A stretch of DNA of 64,000 nt from Bradyrhizobium cenepequi (GTDB taxonomy: Bacteria > Pseudomonadota > Alphaproteobacteria > Rhizobiales > Xanthobacteraceae). This document shows positions 8,757 through 18,100 of the stretch, piece by piece. Position numbers and translations under genes: made by a program. How positions within the stretch are numbered: position 1 is the first letter of the stretch; the number at the start of each line of letters is the position of its first letter. The stretch spans positions 1 through 64,000 of the forward strand of contig NZ_JAGKJI010000024.1 of NCBI RefSeq assembly GCF_020329485.1, read 5' to 3'. The notes beneath the pieces are model-generated. The model did not search any database, was not told the DNA's origin, and worked only from the letters and a program-made list of their open reading frames with translations.

Positions 8757-8795
8757 GCATGGCCATGACGGTGAGAACAAGGGAAGGAAAGCGAA

Positions 8796-9575
8796 GTGGC
8801 AAATAACAAGGTCAAGCAAATCTGGGCGTCGGGCAAGGCGGTGGTGAACGCGTGGCTGGCGATTCCGTCGGGCTTTTCGGCCGAAGTGATCGCGCAATGC
8901 GGGTTCGACAGCGTCACGGTCGATATGCAGCACGGCGTGCAGGACTATCTCTCGATGGTGCAATGCTTCCAGGCGATGAATGCCCACCCGGTGACGCCGA
9001 TGGTGCGCGTGCCCTGGAACGAGCCCGGGATCATCGGCAAGGTGCTCGACGGCGGCGCCTATGGCGTGATCTGCCCGATGGTCAACACGCCCCAGGAAGC
9101 CAAGAACCTCGTCTCCTATGCGAAATATCCGCCGAAGGGTACGCGCTCCAACGGCCCGATCCGCTCCGGCATGTACGGCTCGGCCGGCACTTACCAGCAG
9201 ACCGCCAATGACGAGATCGTGCTGCTGCCGATGATGGAAACCAGGACCGCGGTCGAGAACATGGAAGCGATCCTCGACGTCGAAGGCATCGATGGCGTCT
9301 ATATCGGTCCCTCCGATCTCGGCTTCTCGTATGGCCTTGTGCCGAAGCTCGACCGCGACGAGCCGGAGATCCTCAAGATCTACGAGAAGATCGTCAAGGA
9401 ATGCAGCAAGCGCGGCCTCAATCCGGGCATCCACTGCAGCGGCGCCGAAGGCGCGGTGCGCGCGATCAACATGGGCTTCAAGCTCGTGACGCTCTCGAAC
9501 GAGAGCGGATTGATGATGACCTACGCCAAGATGCAGGTGAACCAGACCCGCAAAGAGTCCGGCGGCAAAGCGTGA
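8796..9575 (+). CDS. HpcH/HpaI-family 2-oxo acid aldolase
   Basis: Class II metal-dependent aldolase (259 aa) of the HpcH/HpaI family, which cleaves 4-hydroxy-2-oxo acids to pyruvate and an aldehyde. Recognisable pieces are FDSVTVDMQHG (catalytic His and acidic residues), a VRVPWNEPG segment, MMETRTAVENMEAIL (metal-binding Glu) and GVYIGPSDLGFSYG (metal-binding Asp). It lies between the dehydrogenase and an UxaA-type dehydratase, which parallels the GarL (aldolase) and GarD (dehydratase) pair of galactarate catabolism. HpaI function in the nearby homoprotocatechuate pathway is an alternative, though it is in a different operon. Confidence 0.88.
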   Translation: MANNKVKQIWASGKAVVNAWLAIPSGFSAEVIAQCGFDSVTVDMQHGVQDYLSMVQCFQAMNAHPVTPMVRVPWNEPGIIGKVLDGGAYGVICPMVNTPQEAKNLVSYAKYPPKGTRSNGPIRSGMYGSAGTYQQTANDEIVLLPMMETRTAVENMEAILDVEGIDGVYIGPSDLGFSYGLVPKLDRDEPEILKIYEKIVKECSKRGLNPGIHCSGAEGAVRAINMGFKLVTLSNESGLMMTYAKMQVNQTRKESGGKA

Positions 9576-9578
9576 GAA

Positions 9579-9658
9579 GCGAATAGCGAGTAGGGAATGG
9601 CGAATAGGGGATGGCAATCGAAGTAGCACTATTCGCTACTCGCCATTCGCTATTCGCC
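9579..9658. repeat. Inverted repeat built of GCGAATAG/GCGAGTAG units
   Basis: A string of GCGAATAG, GCGAGTAG and GGCGAATAG-like units at 9579-9610 is mirrored by CTATTCGC, TACTCGCC and ATTCGCTATTCGCC at 9629-9658. It makes a long imperfect hairpin between the aldolase gene and the dehydratase gene. No coding signal is seen inside. Confidence 0.7.
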
Positions 9659-9676
9659 AATTACAAGGAGAACCCC

Positions 9677-11200
9677 ATGGCCCCGGCACCCGTGATCCGC
9701 CTGCATCCCGAGGACAGCGTGCTGATCGCGCGCGCGAGCCTGCCGCCGGGACTGGAGGTCGCTAGCGGCGTCACCACTGTTGACCGCATTCCGGCCGGCC
9801 ACAAGGTCGCGATCAAGCCGATCGCGGCGGGCGAGCCGATCAAGCGCTATGGCCAGATCATCGGCTTCGCCACCGCGCCGATCGCGCCGGGCCAGCACGT
9901 CCACACCCAGAATTGCGGCATGGGGGATTTCGCCAAGGACTATGCCTATGGCGTCGACGTGAAGCCGGCGCCGAATTTCGATCTGCCCGCGACCTTCGAC
10001 GGTATTCGCCGTCCCGACGGACGCATCGCGACGCGCAACTATATCGGCATCCTGACGTCGGTGAATTGCAGCGCCCATGTCGCGGGCCTTGTTGCAGATG
10101 TCTTCAAGAAAAATCCGTTCACCGGCGATAACCCGCTGGCCGATTTCCCGAATGTCGACGGCGTCGTGGCACTCACCCACAAAACCGGCTGCGGCATGAC
10201 GCAGGATGAACCGCTGGCGCTGCTTCGCCGCACGCTCGGCGGCTATGCACGGCACGCGAATTTCTCCGCCGTGATTGTGCTCGGCCTCGGCTGCGAAGTG
10301 AACCAGATCGGCGGCCTGATGCAGGAGCAGAAGCTGGCGGGGCGGCTGCGCGCGATGGACATCCAGGAAGTCGGCGGCACCCGCAAGACGGTAGAAGCCG
10401 GTGTTGCCTTCGTGCGAGAGGCGCTCGCCGACGCTAATAAGGTCAAGCGCGAGAAGGTCGCCGCGAGCGAGCTCACGGTGGCGCTGCAATGCGGCGGCTC
10501 TGATGGTTACTCGGGTGTCTCCGCCAACCCGGCGCTGGGCGCGGCTAGCGATCTCTTGGTGCGGCATGGCGGCACCGTGATCCTCTCGGAAACGCCGGAG
10601 ACCTACGGGGCCGAGCATCTTCTGACACGCCGCGCCGTCAGCCGCGAGGTCGGCGAGAAGCTGGTCGGCCTGATGCGTTGGTGGGAAGAATATACGCAGC
10701 GCGAAGGCGCCGAGATGAACGCCAATCCGAGTCCCGGCAACAAGGCCGGCGGCCTCACCACGATCCTGGAGAAGTCACTCGGTGCGATGGCGAAGGCCGG
10801 CAGCACCAATCTGGTCGATGTGCTGCACTACGCCGAGCCGGTGACCAAGCGAGGCTTCGTGTTCATGGACACGCCCGGCTACGACCCGGTCGCGGCGACC
10901 GGGCAGGTGGCAGGCGGCGCCAACCTGGTCTGCTTCACCACCGGACGCGGCAGCGTGTTCGGCTGCAAGCCCGCGCCGTCGATCAAGCTCGCCACCAACA
11001 CGCCCATGTACAAGCGCATGGAAGACGACATGGACGTCAATTGCGGCACCATCCTCGACGGCGAGGAGAGCGTGCAGGAATGCGGCCAGCGCATTTTTGA
11101 TCTGATGCTGAAGACGGCATCGGGCCAGCCCACCAAGAGCGAGAGCTTCGATTTCGGCGGCGCCGAGTTCGCGCCGTGGGTATTAGGGGCGACGATGTGA
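9677..11200 (+). CDS. UxaA/GarD-family sugar-acid dehydratase
   Basis: Dehydratase of the altronate/galactarate hydrolase family (507 aa). Residues about 10-85 form the SAF-like N-terminal domain. The large C-terminal domain carries GYVRPDG-like DGIRRPDGRIATRNYIGIL, THKTGCGM (metal-ligand Cys/His region), LQCGGSDGYSGVSANPALG and CFTTGRGSVFGCKPAPSIK. The start ATG 9677 has AAGGAG 7 nt upstream. It would convert an aldonic or aldaric acid into a 2-oxo-3-deoxy acid, the substrate class of the aldolase encoded upstream. The precise sugar acid is unknown. Confidence 0.88.
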   Translation: MAPAPVIRLHPEDSVLIARASLPPGLEVASGVTTVDRIPAGHKVAIKPIAAGEPIKRYGQIIGFATAPIAPGQHVHTQNCGMGDFAKDYAYGVDVKPAPNFDLPATFDGIRRPDGRIATRNYIGILTSVNCSAHVAGLVADVFKKNPFTGDNPLADFPNVDGVVALTHKTGCGMTQDEPLALLRRTLGGYARHANFSAVIVLGLGCEVNQIGGLMQEQKLAGRLRAMDIQEVGGTRKTVEAGVAFVREALADANKVKREKVAASELTVALQCGGSDGYSGVSANPALGAASDLLVRHGGTVILSETPETYGAEHLLTRRAVSREVGEKLVGLMRWWEEYTQREGAEMNANPSPGNKAGGLTTILEKSLGAMAKAGSTNLVDVLHYAEPVTKRGFVFMDTPGYDPVAATGQVAGGANLVCFTTGRGSVFGCKPAPSIKLATNTPMYKRMEDDMDVNCGTILDGEESVQECGQRIFDLMLKTASGQPTKSESFDFGGAEFAPWVLGATM

Positions 11201-11217
11201 GAGGGCGCCGTTATTTC

Positions 11218-11289
11218 GGGGCGATGCGAAGCATCGAACCCGGAATCTCGAGATTCCGGGTCTGGTCCTTCGGACCATCCCGGAATGAC
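11218..11289. repeat. Palindromic intergenic repeat with three nested hairpins
   Basis: The element contains CGATGC-GAA-GCATCG, a perfect 22-bp palindrome at 11239-11260 centred on CTCGAG, and GGTCCTTCGGACC, ending CCCGGAATGAC. It is a typical Bradyrhizobium-type dispersed element. It may end the upstream operon transcript. The rest of 11201-11392 shows nothing else recognisable. Confidence 0.75.
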
Positions 11290-11392
11290 AGCGAAAAGCC
11301 GCATCTCCCATAGGCACCCGTGCCCGTTGTTAGTGCTTGCTGTCGGCCGGAACCAGTGTTCTGCTTAAAAAAGCTGCTGGAGTCCGCGATCC

Positions 11393-14300
11393 GTGTCGAT
11401 CTTCGTCGCACTACACCACGTCACGCATTACAAGTACGACCGACCGATCGACCTCGGGCCCCAGACCGTTCGCCTGCGTCCGGCGCCGCATACGCGCACG
11501 CCGATCCTGAGCTATTCGCTCAAGGTCACGCCATCCAATCACTTCGTGAACTGGCAGCAGGATCCGCAGGGCAATTGGCTCGCGCGTCTGGTTTTTCCGG
11601 ACAAGGCGACCGAGCTCAAGATCGAGGTCGATTTCACGGCGCAGATGACCGTGATCAATCCATTCGACTTCTTCGTCGAGTCCTACGCTGCCTCTTACCC
11701 ATTCCAATACACCAGCGATCTTAAGAGCGAACTCGCGCCTTATCTCGCAACGATCGAGCCCGGGCCGCTGTTTGCGGCTTACCTGAAAGAGATTCCGCGC
11801 GAGGCTGACAGCACAGTCAATTTCCTCGTCGACCTCAACGCGAAGCTGCAGCAGAAAATCCGCTACGTCATCCGCATGCAGCCCGGCGTGCAGGCGCCGG
11901 AGGAGACACTTGCCGCCGGCGCGGGCTCCTGTCGTGACTCGGCATGGCTGTTGATCCAGATCCTGCGCCATCTCGGTTTCGCCGCACGCTTCGTCTCCGG
12001 CTATCTGATCCAGCTTCGTCCCGACATCGATCCGGTCGAGGGGCCGTGCGAAGTGGAGAACGACTTTACCGACCTCCATGCATGGGCCGAAGTCTATCTG
12101 CCGGGTGCGGGGTGGATCGGCTTCGACGTCACCTCGGGCATGCTGACGGGCGAGGGGCATATCCCCGTTGCCGCCACGCCGCATTACCGCTCGGCCGCGC
12201 CGGTCTCCGGCACCGCTGGTTTTGCCAATGTCGATTTCGCCTTCGAGATGAGCGTGAAGCGCATCCGTGAGGCGCCGCGCATCACAAAGCCGTTCTCGGA
12301 TAAATCCTGGGCGCGGCTCGATGCGCTCGGCGAGCAGGTCGACACCGATCTGACGAAGGAAGACGTGCGGCTCACCATGGGTGGCGAGCCGACCTTCGTC
12401 TCGGTCGATGATCTCGAAGCGTCCGAATGGAATATCGCCGCGGTCGGTCCGACCAAGCGCGCACTCGCCGATGATCTGATCCGCCGCCTGCGCGATCGTT
12501 TCGCGCCCGGTGGTTTGCTGCACTACGGCCAGGGCAAATGGTATCCGGGCGAAAGCCTGCCGCGCTGGGCCTTCGGGCTTTACTGGCGCAAGGACGGCGT
12601 GCCGATCTGGAAGAACTCCGACCTGATGGCGAAGATCGAGAACCCGCGCAAGGCTGAGATTGCGGACGCCAAGCGCTTCGCCGAAACCACCGCGCAAAAG
12701 CTCGGGCTTGCCGCCGACCATGTCGTGCCTGCCTTCGAGGACCCAGCGTATTGGCTCCAGCGAGAAGCGTCGCTTCCCGCCAATGTCAGCCCTGACAATT
12801 CAAAGCTGACCGATCCGGAAGAGCGTTCGCGTCTCGCTCGGGTGTTCGACCACGGGCTGACGACGCCACAGGGCTATGTGCTGCCGATCCAGCGTTTCAG
12901 TCCTCTCGCCGGCGCCCGCGCGCGTTGGCGCAGCGAGCACTGGAAGCTCCGGCGCAGCCATTTGTTCCTGTCGACGGGCGATTCTCCGCTCGGCTTGAGG
13001 CTGCCGATCGCTTCGCTCGAGCACGTTCCCCCGGAAGATTATCCCTACATCATCGAAATCGATCCGATGGCATCACGCGAGGATCTGGCGGATTTCGACG
13101 AGGAACTGAAGCGCTTGCTCGAGGACCTCCCGGAGCCGCCGCCGGTACGTACGGCGATGTCGATTGAAATCCGCGACGGCACGTTGTGCGCCTTCATGCC
13201 GCCGGTCGAGAAGGTCGAGGACTATCTCGAACTGGTCACAGCGATCGAGGCCACCGCCGAAGAATTGCATATGCCCGTGCATCTCGAGGGCTATGCGCCG
13301 CCCTTCGACTCGCGCATCGAGGTCATCAAGGTCACGCCCGATCCCGGCGTGATCGAGATCAACATCCAGCCGGCGCAAAGCTGGCGCGAGGCGGTCGATA
13401 TCACCTTCGGCCTCTATGAGGACGCCGCGAAGGTGCGGCTCGGCGCCAACCGTTTCCTGATCGATGGCCGCCACACCGGCACCGGCGGCGGCAACCATGT
13501 CGTGGTCGGCGGCAGCAACCCGCAGGACTCGCCGTTCCTGCGCCGGCCCGATCTGTTGAAGAGCCTCGTGCTGTATTGGCAGCGGCATCCCTCGCTGTCC
13601 TATCTGTTCTCCGGCATGTTCATCGGCCCGACCAGCCAGGCGCCGCGCATCGATGAGGCGCGCCATGATGGGCTCTATGAACTCGAGATCGCGCTGGCCC
13701 ATGTGCCGCCGGCAGGTGTCGAAGCGCCGCTGTGGCTGGCGGACCGGCTGTTCCGGCACATCCTGGTCGACATCACCGGCAACACCCACCGCGCCGAAAT
13801 CTGCATCGACAAGCTCTATTCGCCTGATGGCCCGACCGGCCGGCTCGGCCTCGTCGAATTCCGCGCACTCGAAATGCCACCCGATCCCAGGATGTCGCTG
13901 GCGCAGCAGCTCCTGATCCGTGCATTGATCGCAAAGCTCTGGCGCGAGCCGCAGCAGGGCAAATTCGTGCGCTGGGGTACGACGCTGCATGACCGTTTCA
14001 TGCTGCCGCATTTCCTCTGGGAAGACTTCTTGGACGTGCTCGCCGACCTCGGGCGATCAGGCTACGATTTCTCACCGGAATGGTACACGGCGCAGCTCGA
14101 ATTCCGTTTCCCCATGTTCGGTCGTGTCCACCACGGTGGCGTCGCGCTGGAACTGCGGCAGGCGCTCGAACCGTGGCATGTGCTGGGCGAGGAGGGGTCT
14201 GCCGGCGGCACCGTCCGCTATGTCGATTCCTCGGTCGAGCGGTTGCAGGTCAAGGCATCAGGCTTTGTCGAGGGCCGCCACGTCGTCACTTGCAACGGAC

Positions 14301-14656
14301 GGCGGATGCCGATGACGGGGACCGGGCGCTCGGGGGAGGCGGTTGCGGGTGTCCGCTTCAAGGCCTGGCAGCCGGCATCCGGCCTGCATCCGACCATCCC
14401 GGTGCATGCGCCGCTGACCTTTGACCTGATCGACGCCTGGAACGGCCGCTCGCTCGGCGGCTGTGTCTACCATGTCGCCCACCCCGGCGGCCGCAATTAC
14501 GAGGCCAAGCCGGTCAATTCCTACGAGGCGGAGGCGCGGCGGCTCACCCGCTTCCAGGACCATGGCCACACCCCCGGCAGGATCGAGCCGCCGCCGGAAG
14601 AACGCACAATTGAATTCCCGTTGACCCTCGACTTGCGGACGCCGCTCCTGCATTGA
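11393..14656 (+). CDS. Transglutaminase-like protein with C-terminal DUF2126
   Basis: Large cytoplasmic protein (1087 aa). Residues about 3-85 are a transglutaminase N-terminal beta domain; residues about 140-260 a transglutaminase/protease core with a complete triad Cys180 (AGAGSCRDSAW), His229 (DLHAWAEVY) and Asp245 (WIGFDVTSG). The remainder (about 300-1087) is the DUF2126 region, with RLTMGGEPTFV and FLIDGRHTGTGGGNHVVVGG. It is the first of three adjacent genes that recur together in many bacteria and are thought to act in peptide or amide-bond chemistry. GTG start at 11393. No signal peptide. Confidence 0.9.
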   Translation: MSIFVALHHVTHYKYDRPIDLGPQTVRLRPAPHTRTPILSYSLKVTPSNHFVNWQQDPQGNWLARLVFPDKATELKIEVDFTAQMTVINPFDFFVESYAASYPFQYTSDLKSELAPYLATIEPGPLFAAYLKEIPREADSTVNFLVDLNAKLQQKIRYVIRMQPGVQAPEETLAAGAGSCRDSAWLLIQILRHLGFAARFVSGYLIQLRPDIDPVEGPCEVENDFTDLHAWAEVYLPGAGWIGFDVTSGMLTGEGHIPVAATPHYRSAAPVSGTAGFANVDFAFEMSVKRIREAPRITKPFSDKSWARLDALGEQVDTDLTKEDVRLTMGGEPTFVSVDDLEASEWNIAAVGPTKRALADDLIRRLRDRFAPGGLLHYGQGKWYPGESLPRWAFGLYWRKDGVPIWKNSDLMAKIENPRKAEIADAKRFAETTAQKLGLAADHVVPAFEDPAYWLQREASLPANVSPDNSKLTDPEERSRLARVFDHGLTTPQGYVLPIQRFSPLAGARARWRSEHWKLRRSHLFLSTGDSPLGLRLPIASLEHVPPEDYPYIIEIDPMASREDLADFDEELKRLLEDLPEPPPVRTAMSIEIRDGTLCAFMPPVEKVEDYLELVTAIEATAEELHMPVHLEGYAPPFDSRIEVIKVTPDPGVIEINIQPAQSWREAVDITFGLYEDAAKVRLGANRFLIDGRHTGTGGGNHVVVGGSNPQDSPFLRRPDLLKSLVLYWQRHPSLSYLFSGMFIGPTSQAPRIDEARHDGLYELEIALAHVPPAGVEAPLWLADRLFRHILVDITGNTHRAEICIDKLYSPDGPTGRLGLVEFRALEMPPDPRMSLAQQLLIRALIAKLWREPQQGKFVRWGTTLHDRFMLPHFLWEDFLDVLADLGRSGYDFSPEWYTAQLEFRFPMFGRVHHGGVALELRQALEPWHVLGEEGSAGGTVRYVDSSVERLQVKASGFVEGRHVVTCNGRRMPMTGTGRSGEAVAGVRFKAWQPASGLHPTIPVHAPLTFDLIDAWNGRSLGGCVYHVAHPGGRNYEAKPVNSYEAEARRLTRFQDHGHTPGRIEPPPEERTIEFPLTLDLRTPLLH

Positions 14657-14684
14657 TTTATGCACACCGTTTTCGAGAAGCGGA

Positions 14685-17207
14685 ATGGCGACCGGCCCGG
14701 AACACAGTCAGGAGAACAACGCCCGTCCGGGCCAGCGCCGTATGGCGCAGTGGTCGCGCGACTATGCGCGGCTGCCCGGCATTCCCGATGAGTATATCGG
14801 CCCGGACGGCACCCCGCGCCCGGTCTGGACCCGCTTCTTCGATGCCTTCGCCGCGCTTTCGCCGGCAGAGATCGAACGCCGCTTCGCCGCCGCCGACCGG
14901 CACCTTCATGACGCCGGTGTCACCTATCGCGCGCCCGGCGACCCGTCCGATCGCCTGTGGCCGCTGAGCCATCTGCCGCTGATCATCGACGACGCCGACT
15001 GGCAGCAATTAGTCTCCGGCATCACGCAGCGCGCGCAACTGCTCGAAATGATCCTGCGCGACATCTATGGCGAGGGACGCCTGGTCGCGGATGGCGCGAT
15101 CCCGGCCGCCGCGATTGCCGGCAGCAGCGAATACCTGCGCGCCGCCGGCGGCATCAAGTCGCCGGGCGGGCGCTACCTCCACCTTTATGCCGCCGATGTT
15201 GGCCGCGGGCCTGATGGGCGCTGGTGGGTGCTCGGCGACCGTACGCAGGCGCCGTCGGGCGCGGGCTACGCGCTGGAAAACCGCTTGGTTCTCTCGCGCG
15301 CTTTCTCCGGCCTCTACAAATCGATGAACGTCGAACGCGTCGCGCCGTTCTTCGAAGCATTTCGCGACGGCCTACGCGCCAGCGCCGACCGCGACGAGCC
15401 GCGCATCGGTCTGTTGACGCCGGGCTCGTTCAACGAGACCTATTTCGAACACGCGACGCTGGCGCGCTATCTCGGTTTCCTGCTGGTCGAGGGCGACGAT
15501 CTCGCCGTCAGCGGCGACCGTGTCCACATCCGCACCGTCGCGGGGCTGAAGCGGCTCGACGTGCTGTTGCGCCGGGTCGATTCAAACTGGCTCGATCCGC
15601 TCGAGCTCAACGCCTCCTCGCATCTCGGCGTGCCCGGCCTGATCGAGGTGTTGCGCAAGGGCGGTGTTGTCGTCGCCAACATGCCAGGCTCGGGCGTGCT
15701 CGAGTCACGGGCGCTGCTCGGTTTCCTGCCGAGCCTCTGCCGCCGCTTGCTCGGCGAAGAACTGGAAATGCCGCATATCGCGACCTGGTGGTGCGGCCAG
15801 AAGGCCGCGCGCGAACAGGTGCTGTCGCGGCTCGACGAGCTCGCGATCGAAAGCGCCTATGGCAGGGGTGTCCCGGGTTTCGCCAGCCATGGTCCCGTGC
15901 TTGCGGGTGAGCTATCGCCGAGCGAACGCGAACGGCTGAAGAACGCTATCACCGAACGCGGCATCGACTTTGTCGGCCAGGAACTGGTGCGGCTGTCGAC
16001 CACGCCGGTGTGGGAGAACGGGCAGCTCACGCCGCGTCCCTTCGTGCTGCGCGTCTTCGCTGCGGCGACGCCGAACGGCTGGACGATCCTGCCTGGCGGC
16101 TTCTGCCGGATCGCCGAGCAGGCTGATGCCCGCGCAGTGTCGATGGGCGACGGCGCCCGCGCCGCGGATGTCTGGGTGGTGTCGGAAAAAGCGATCTCGA
16201 CCGCGAGTCTCTTGCCTGCGAGCGATACCGTGCGCATCCGCCGCATCGCCGGCGTGTTGCCGAGCCGCGCCGCCGACAATCTGTTCTGGCTCGGCCGCTA
16301 TCTCGAGCGCGCCGAAGCGACGCTGCGATTGATCCGCGCGCTCGGCTCGCCGATGCGCGACTCCAACAAGGCGAGCTCGACCGGCCCATCAAATATTCAT
16401 TCGGTCGAGCTCATCCAGCGCATGCTGGTGGCTTGGGGCGCGACCTCGCAGACCGCGCCGGCGAACCCCGCAAAGGTCGCCGCCGAAGCCTTGCAGAGCG
16501 AGGAGCGTTTCGGCTCGGCGCTGTCGCTGGTGCGCTCGGCGCAGCGCACTGCCACTTCGCTGCGCGAGCGGCTGTCGCCCGACGCCTGGCAGGTCATCAC
16601 CGAGATGGTGGACCGGCTCGGTGAGGAGGTCGAGGATGACGATGGCGTCATCAGCGCGGCCGAGCTGACGTTGCAGGAACTGGCGAGCTTTGCGGGGCTC
16701 GCGCAGGAGAACATGAATCGCGCCGCGGGCTGGCGCTTCCTCGACATCGGCCGCCGCGCCGAGCGCGCCATCAACACCACCCGCTTTGCGCGCCAGTTCG
16801 CCTATGATGAGGCTGATGACGACGACCTCGACATTCTGCTGACGCTGGTCGATTGCCAGATCACCTACCGCTCCCGCTACCTGGTGGCGCCGATCCTTGC
16901 GCCGGTGCGCGATCTCGCGGTGCTCGATCCCTACAACCCGCGCTCGGTGGCGTTCCAGGTTGTTTGCCTCAACGAGCATATCGCGGCACTGCCGAGCTTG
17001 AAGGAATACGGGATGATCGAGCGTCCGCAGCGGCTTGCGGTTGCGCTGCAGGCGACGCTGACAACTGCGGAAGCGGCGAGCCTTGACGTGAAGACGCTGT
17101 TCTCGCTGGAGCAGGACCTGCTCAATCTCGCCGACGCCATCGGCCTGCATTATTTCCCGCACGGACCCAATGCGAGCCGGCCGGAGAAACTGACGGGCCT
17201 CGCGTGA
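14685..17207 (+). CDS. Circularly permuted ATP-grasp / alpha-E fusion protein
   Basis: A fusion of 840 residues. The N-terminal part (about 60-490) is a type 2 circularly permuted ATP-grasp domain (former DUF404/DUF407; GLLTPGSFNETYFEHATLARYLG and the VLRVFAAATPNGWTILPGG segment). The C-terminal part (about 530-825) is the mostly helical alpha-E domain (former DUF403), which starts near LPSRAADNLFWLGRYLERAEATLRL. ATP-grasp enzymes form amide or peptide bonds through acyl phosphates. It begins 28 bp after the preceding gene and overlaps the next by 4 bp, so the three products probably work on the same substrate. Confidence 0.9.
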   Translation: MATGPEHSQENNARPGQRRMAQWSRDYARLPGIPDEYIGPDGTPRPVWTRFFDAFAALSPAEIERRFAAADRHLHDAGVTYRAPGDPSDRLWPLSHLPLIIDDADWQQLVSGITQRAQLLEMILRDIYGEGRLVADGAIPAAAIAGSSEYLRAAGGIKSPGGRYLHLYAADVGRGPDGRWWVLGDRTQAPSGAGYALENRLVLSRAFSGLYKSMNVERVAPFFEAFRDGLRASADRDEPRIGLLTPGSFNETYFEHATLARYLGFLLVEGDDLAVSGDRVHIRTVAGLKRLDVLLRRVDSNWLDPLELNASSHLGVPGLIEVLRKGGVVVANMPGSGVLESRALLGFLPSLCRRLLGEELEMPHIATWWCGQKAAREQVLSRLDELAIESAYGRGVPGFASHGPVLAGELSPSERERLKNAITERGIDFVGQELVRLSTTPVWENGQLTPRPFVLRVFAAATPNGWTILPGGFCRIAEQADARAVSMGDGARAADVWVVSEKAISTASLLPASDTVRIRRIAGVLPSRAADNLFWLGRYLERAEATLRLIRALGSPMRDSNKASSTGPSNIHSVELIQRMLVAWGATSQTAPANPAKVAAEALQSEERFGSALSLVRSAQRTATSLRERLSPDAWQVITEMVDRLGEEVEDDDGVISAAELTLQELASFAGLAQENMNRAAGWRFLDIGRRAERAINTTRFARQFAYDEADDDDLDILLTLVDCQITYRSRYLVAPILAPVRDLAVLDPYNPRSVAFQVVCLNEHIAALPSLKEYGMIERPQRLAVALQATLTTAEAASLDVKTLFSLEQDLLNLADAIGLHYFPHGPNASRPEKLTGLA

Positions 17208-18082
17208 TCTACGACATCAGGCATGTCACCACCTACTCGTACGAAAGCCCGGTGAGTTTTGCGCGCTGCTCGCTGCGGCTCGAGCCGCAAAGCGGCAACG
17301 GGCAAGAACTGATCTCCCACAGCGTCGAGATCAAGCCGAGGCCTGCGAAGCGAACGACGCGGCGCGATTTCTTCGGCACCCTGACCGAAAGCATTCTGAT
17401 CGAGACCGCGCATCGTAATCTGCGCGTCGACTCGCGCTCACGCGTTTCGGTCTCGCGCCATGCGCCCGGTCGCACCGCGCCGGGCCCGGCTTGGGAGAGC
17501 GTGCGCGATATCGCGTTCGAGGCGACGAGCCTCGGACCATCCTCGCCGGTCGGCTATATCTTTGCGAGTACGCTGGTGCCGGTGCTGGCGCCGCTAACGG
17601 CCTATGCGTCCGCGAGCTTTCCGCGCGGAGGCGGCATCCTCGCCGGGGCCGCCGACCTGATGCGCCGCATCCGCGGCGACTTCAGGTACGATTCCAAAGC
17701 CACTGTGATCTCGACGCCGCTCACGGAAGTCTTCGAGAAACGCCACGGCGTCTGCCAGGACTTTGCCCATTTGATGATTGCAGGGCTGCGCGGCCTCGGC
17801 CTGCCTGCGGCCTATGTCAGCGGCTATTTGCGCACCATCCCGCCGCCGGGACAGCCGCGCCTGCAAGGGGCTGATGCGACCCACGCCTGGGTCTCGGTGT
17901 GGTGCGGCGCCGAACTCGGATGGATCGGCTTTGATCCGACCAACGATCTCCTGGTCGAGAACGACCACATCATCCTCTCCATCGGCCGCGATTTCTCCGA
18001 TGTCTCCCCCGTCGACGGCATCATAGGCGGCTCGCGCAAGCAGAAGCTGAACGTCGCCGTCGACGTGCTGCTGGTGGAGTGA
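17204..18082 (+). CDS. Transglutaminase-family cysteine protease-like protein
   Basis: A 292-residue protein with a transglutaminase N-terminal domain (about 1-85) and a transglutaminase core carrying Cys184 (RHGVCQDFAHL), His227 (ATHAWVSVW) and Asp244 (WIGFDPTND). It could hydrolyse or transfer peptide or isopeptide bonds. It is translationally coupled to the ATP-grasp/alpha-E gene by a 4-bp overlap (GTGA), and it is convergent with the AraC gene, 18 bp away. No signal sequence, so cytoplasmic action is likely. Confidence 0.9.
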   Translation: MIYDIRHVTTYSYESPVSFARCSLRLEPQSGNGQELISHSVEIKPRPAKRTTRRDFFGTLTESILIETAHRNLRVDSRSRVSVSRHAPGRTAPGPAWESVRDIAFEATSLGPSSPVGYIFASTLVPVLAPLTAYASASFPRGGGILAGAADLMRRIRGDFRYDSKATVISTPLTEVFEKRHGVCQDFAHLMIAGLRGLGLPAAYVSGYLRTIPPPGQPRLQGADATHAWVSVWCGAELGWIGFDPTNDLLVENDHIILSIGRDFSDVSPVDGIIGGSRKQKLNVAVDVLLVE

Positions 18083-18100
18083 CACTACTGGCGCAGTAGC

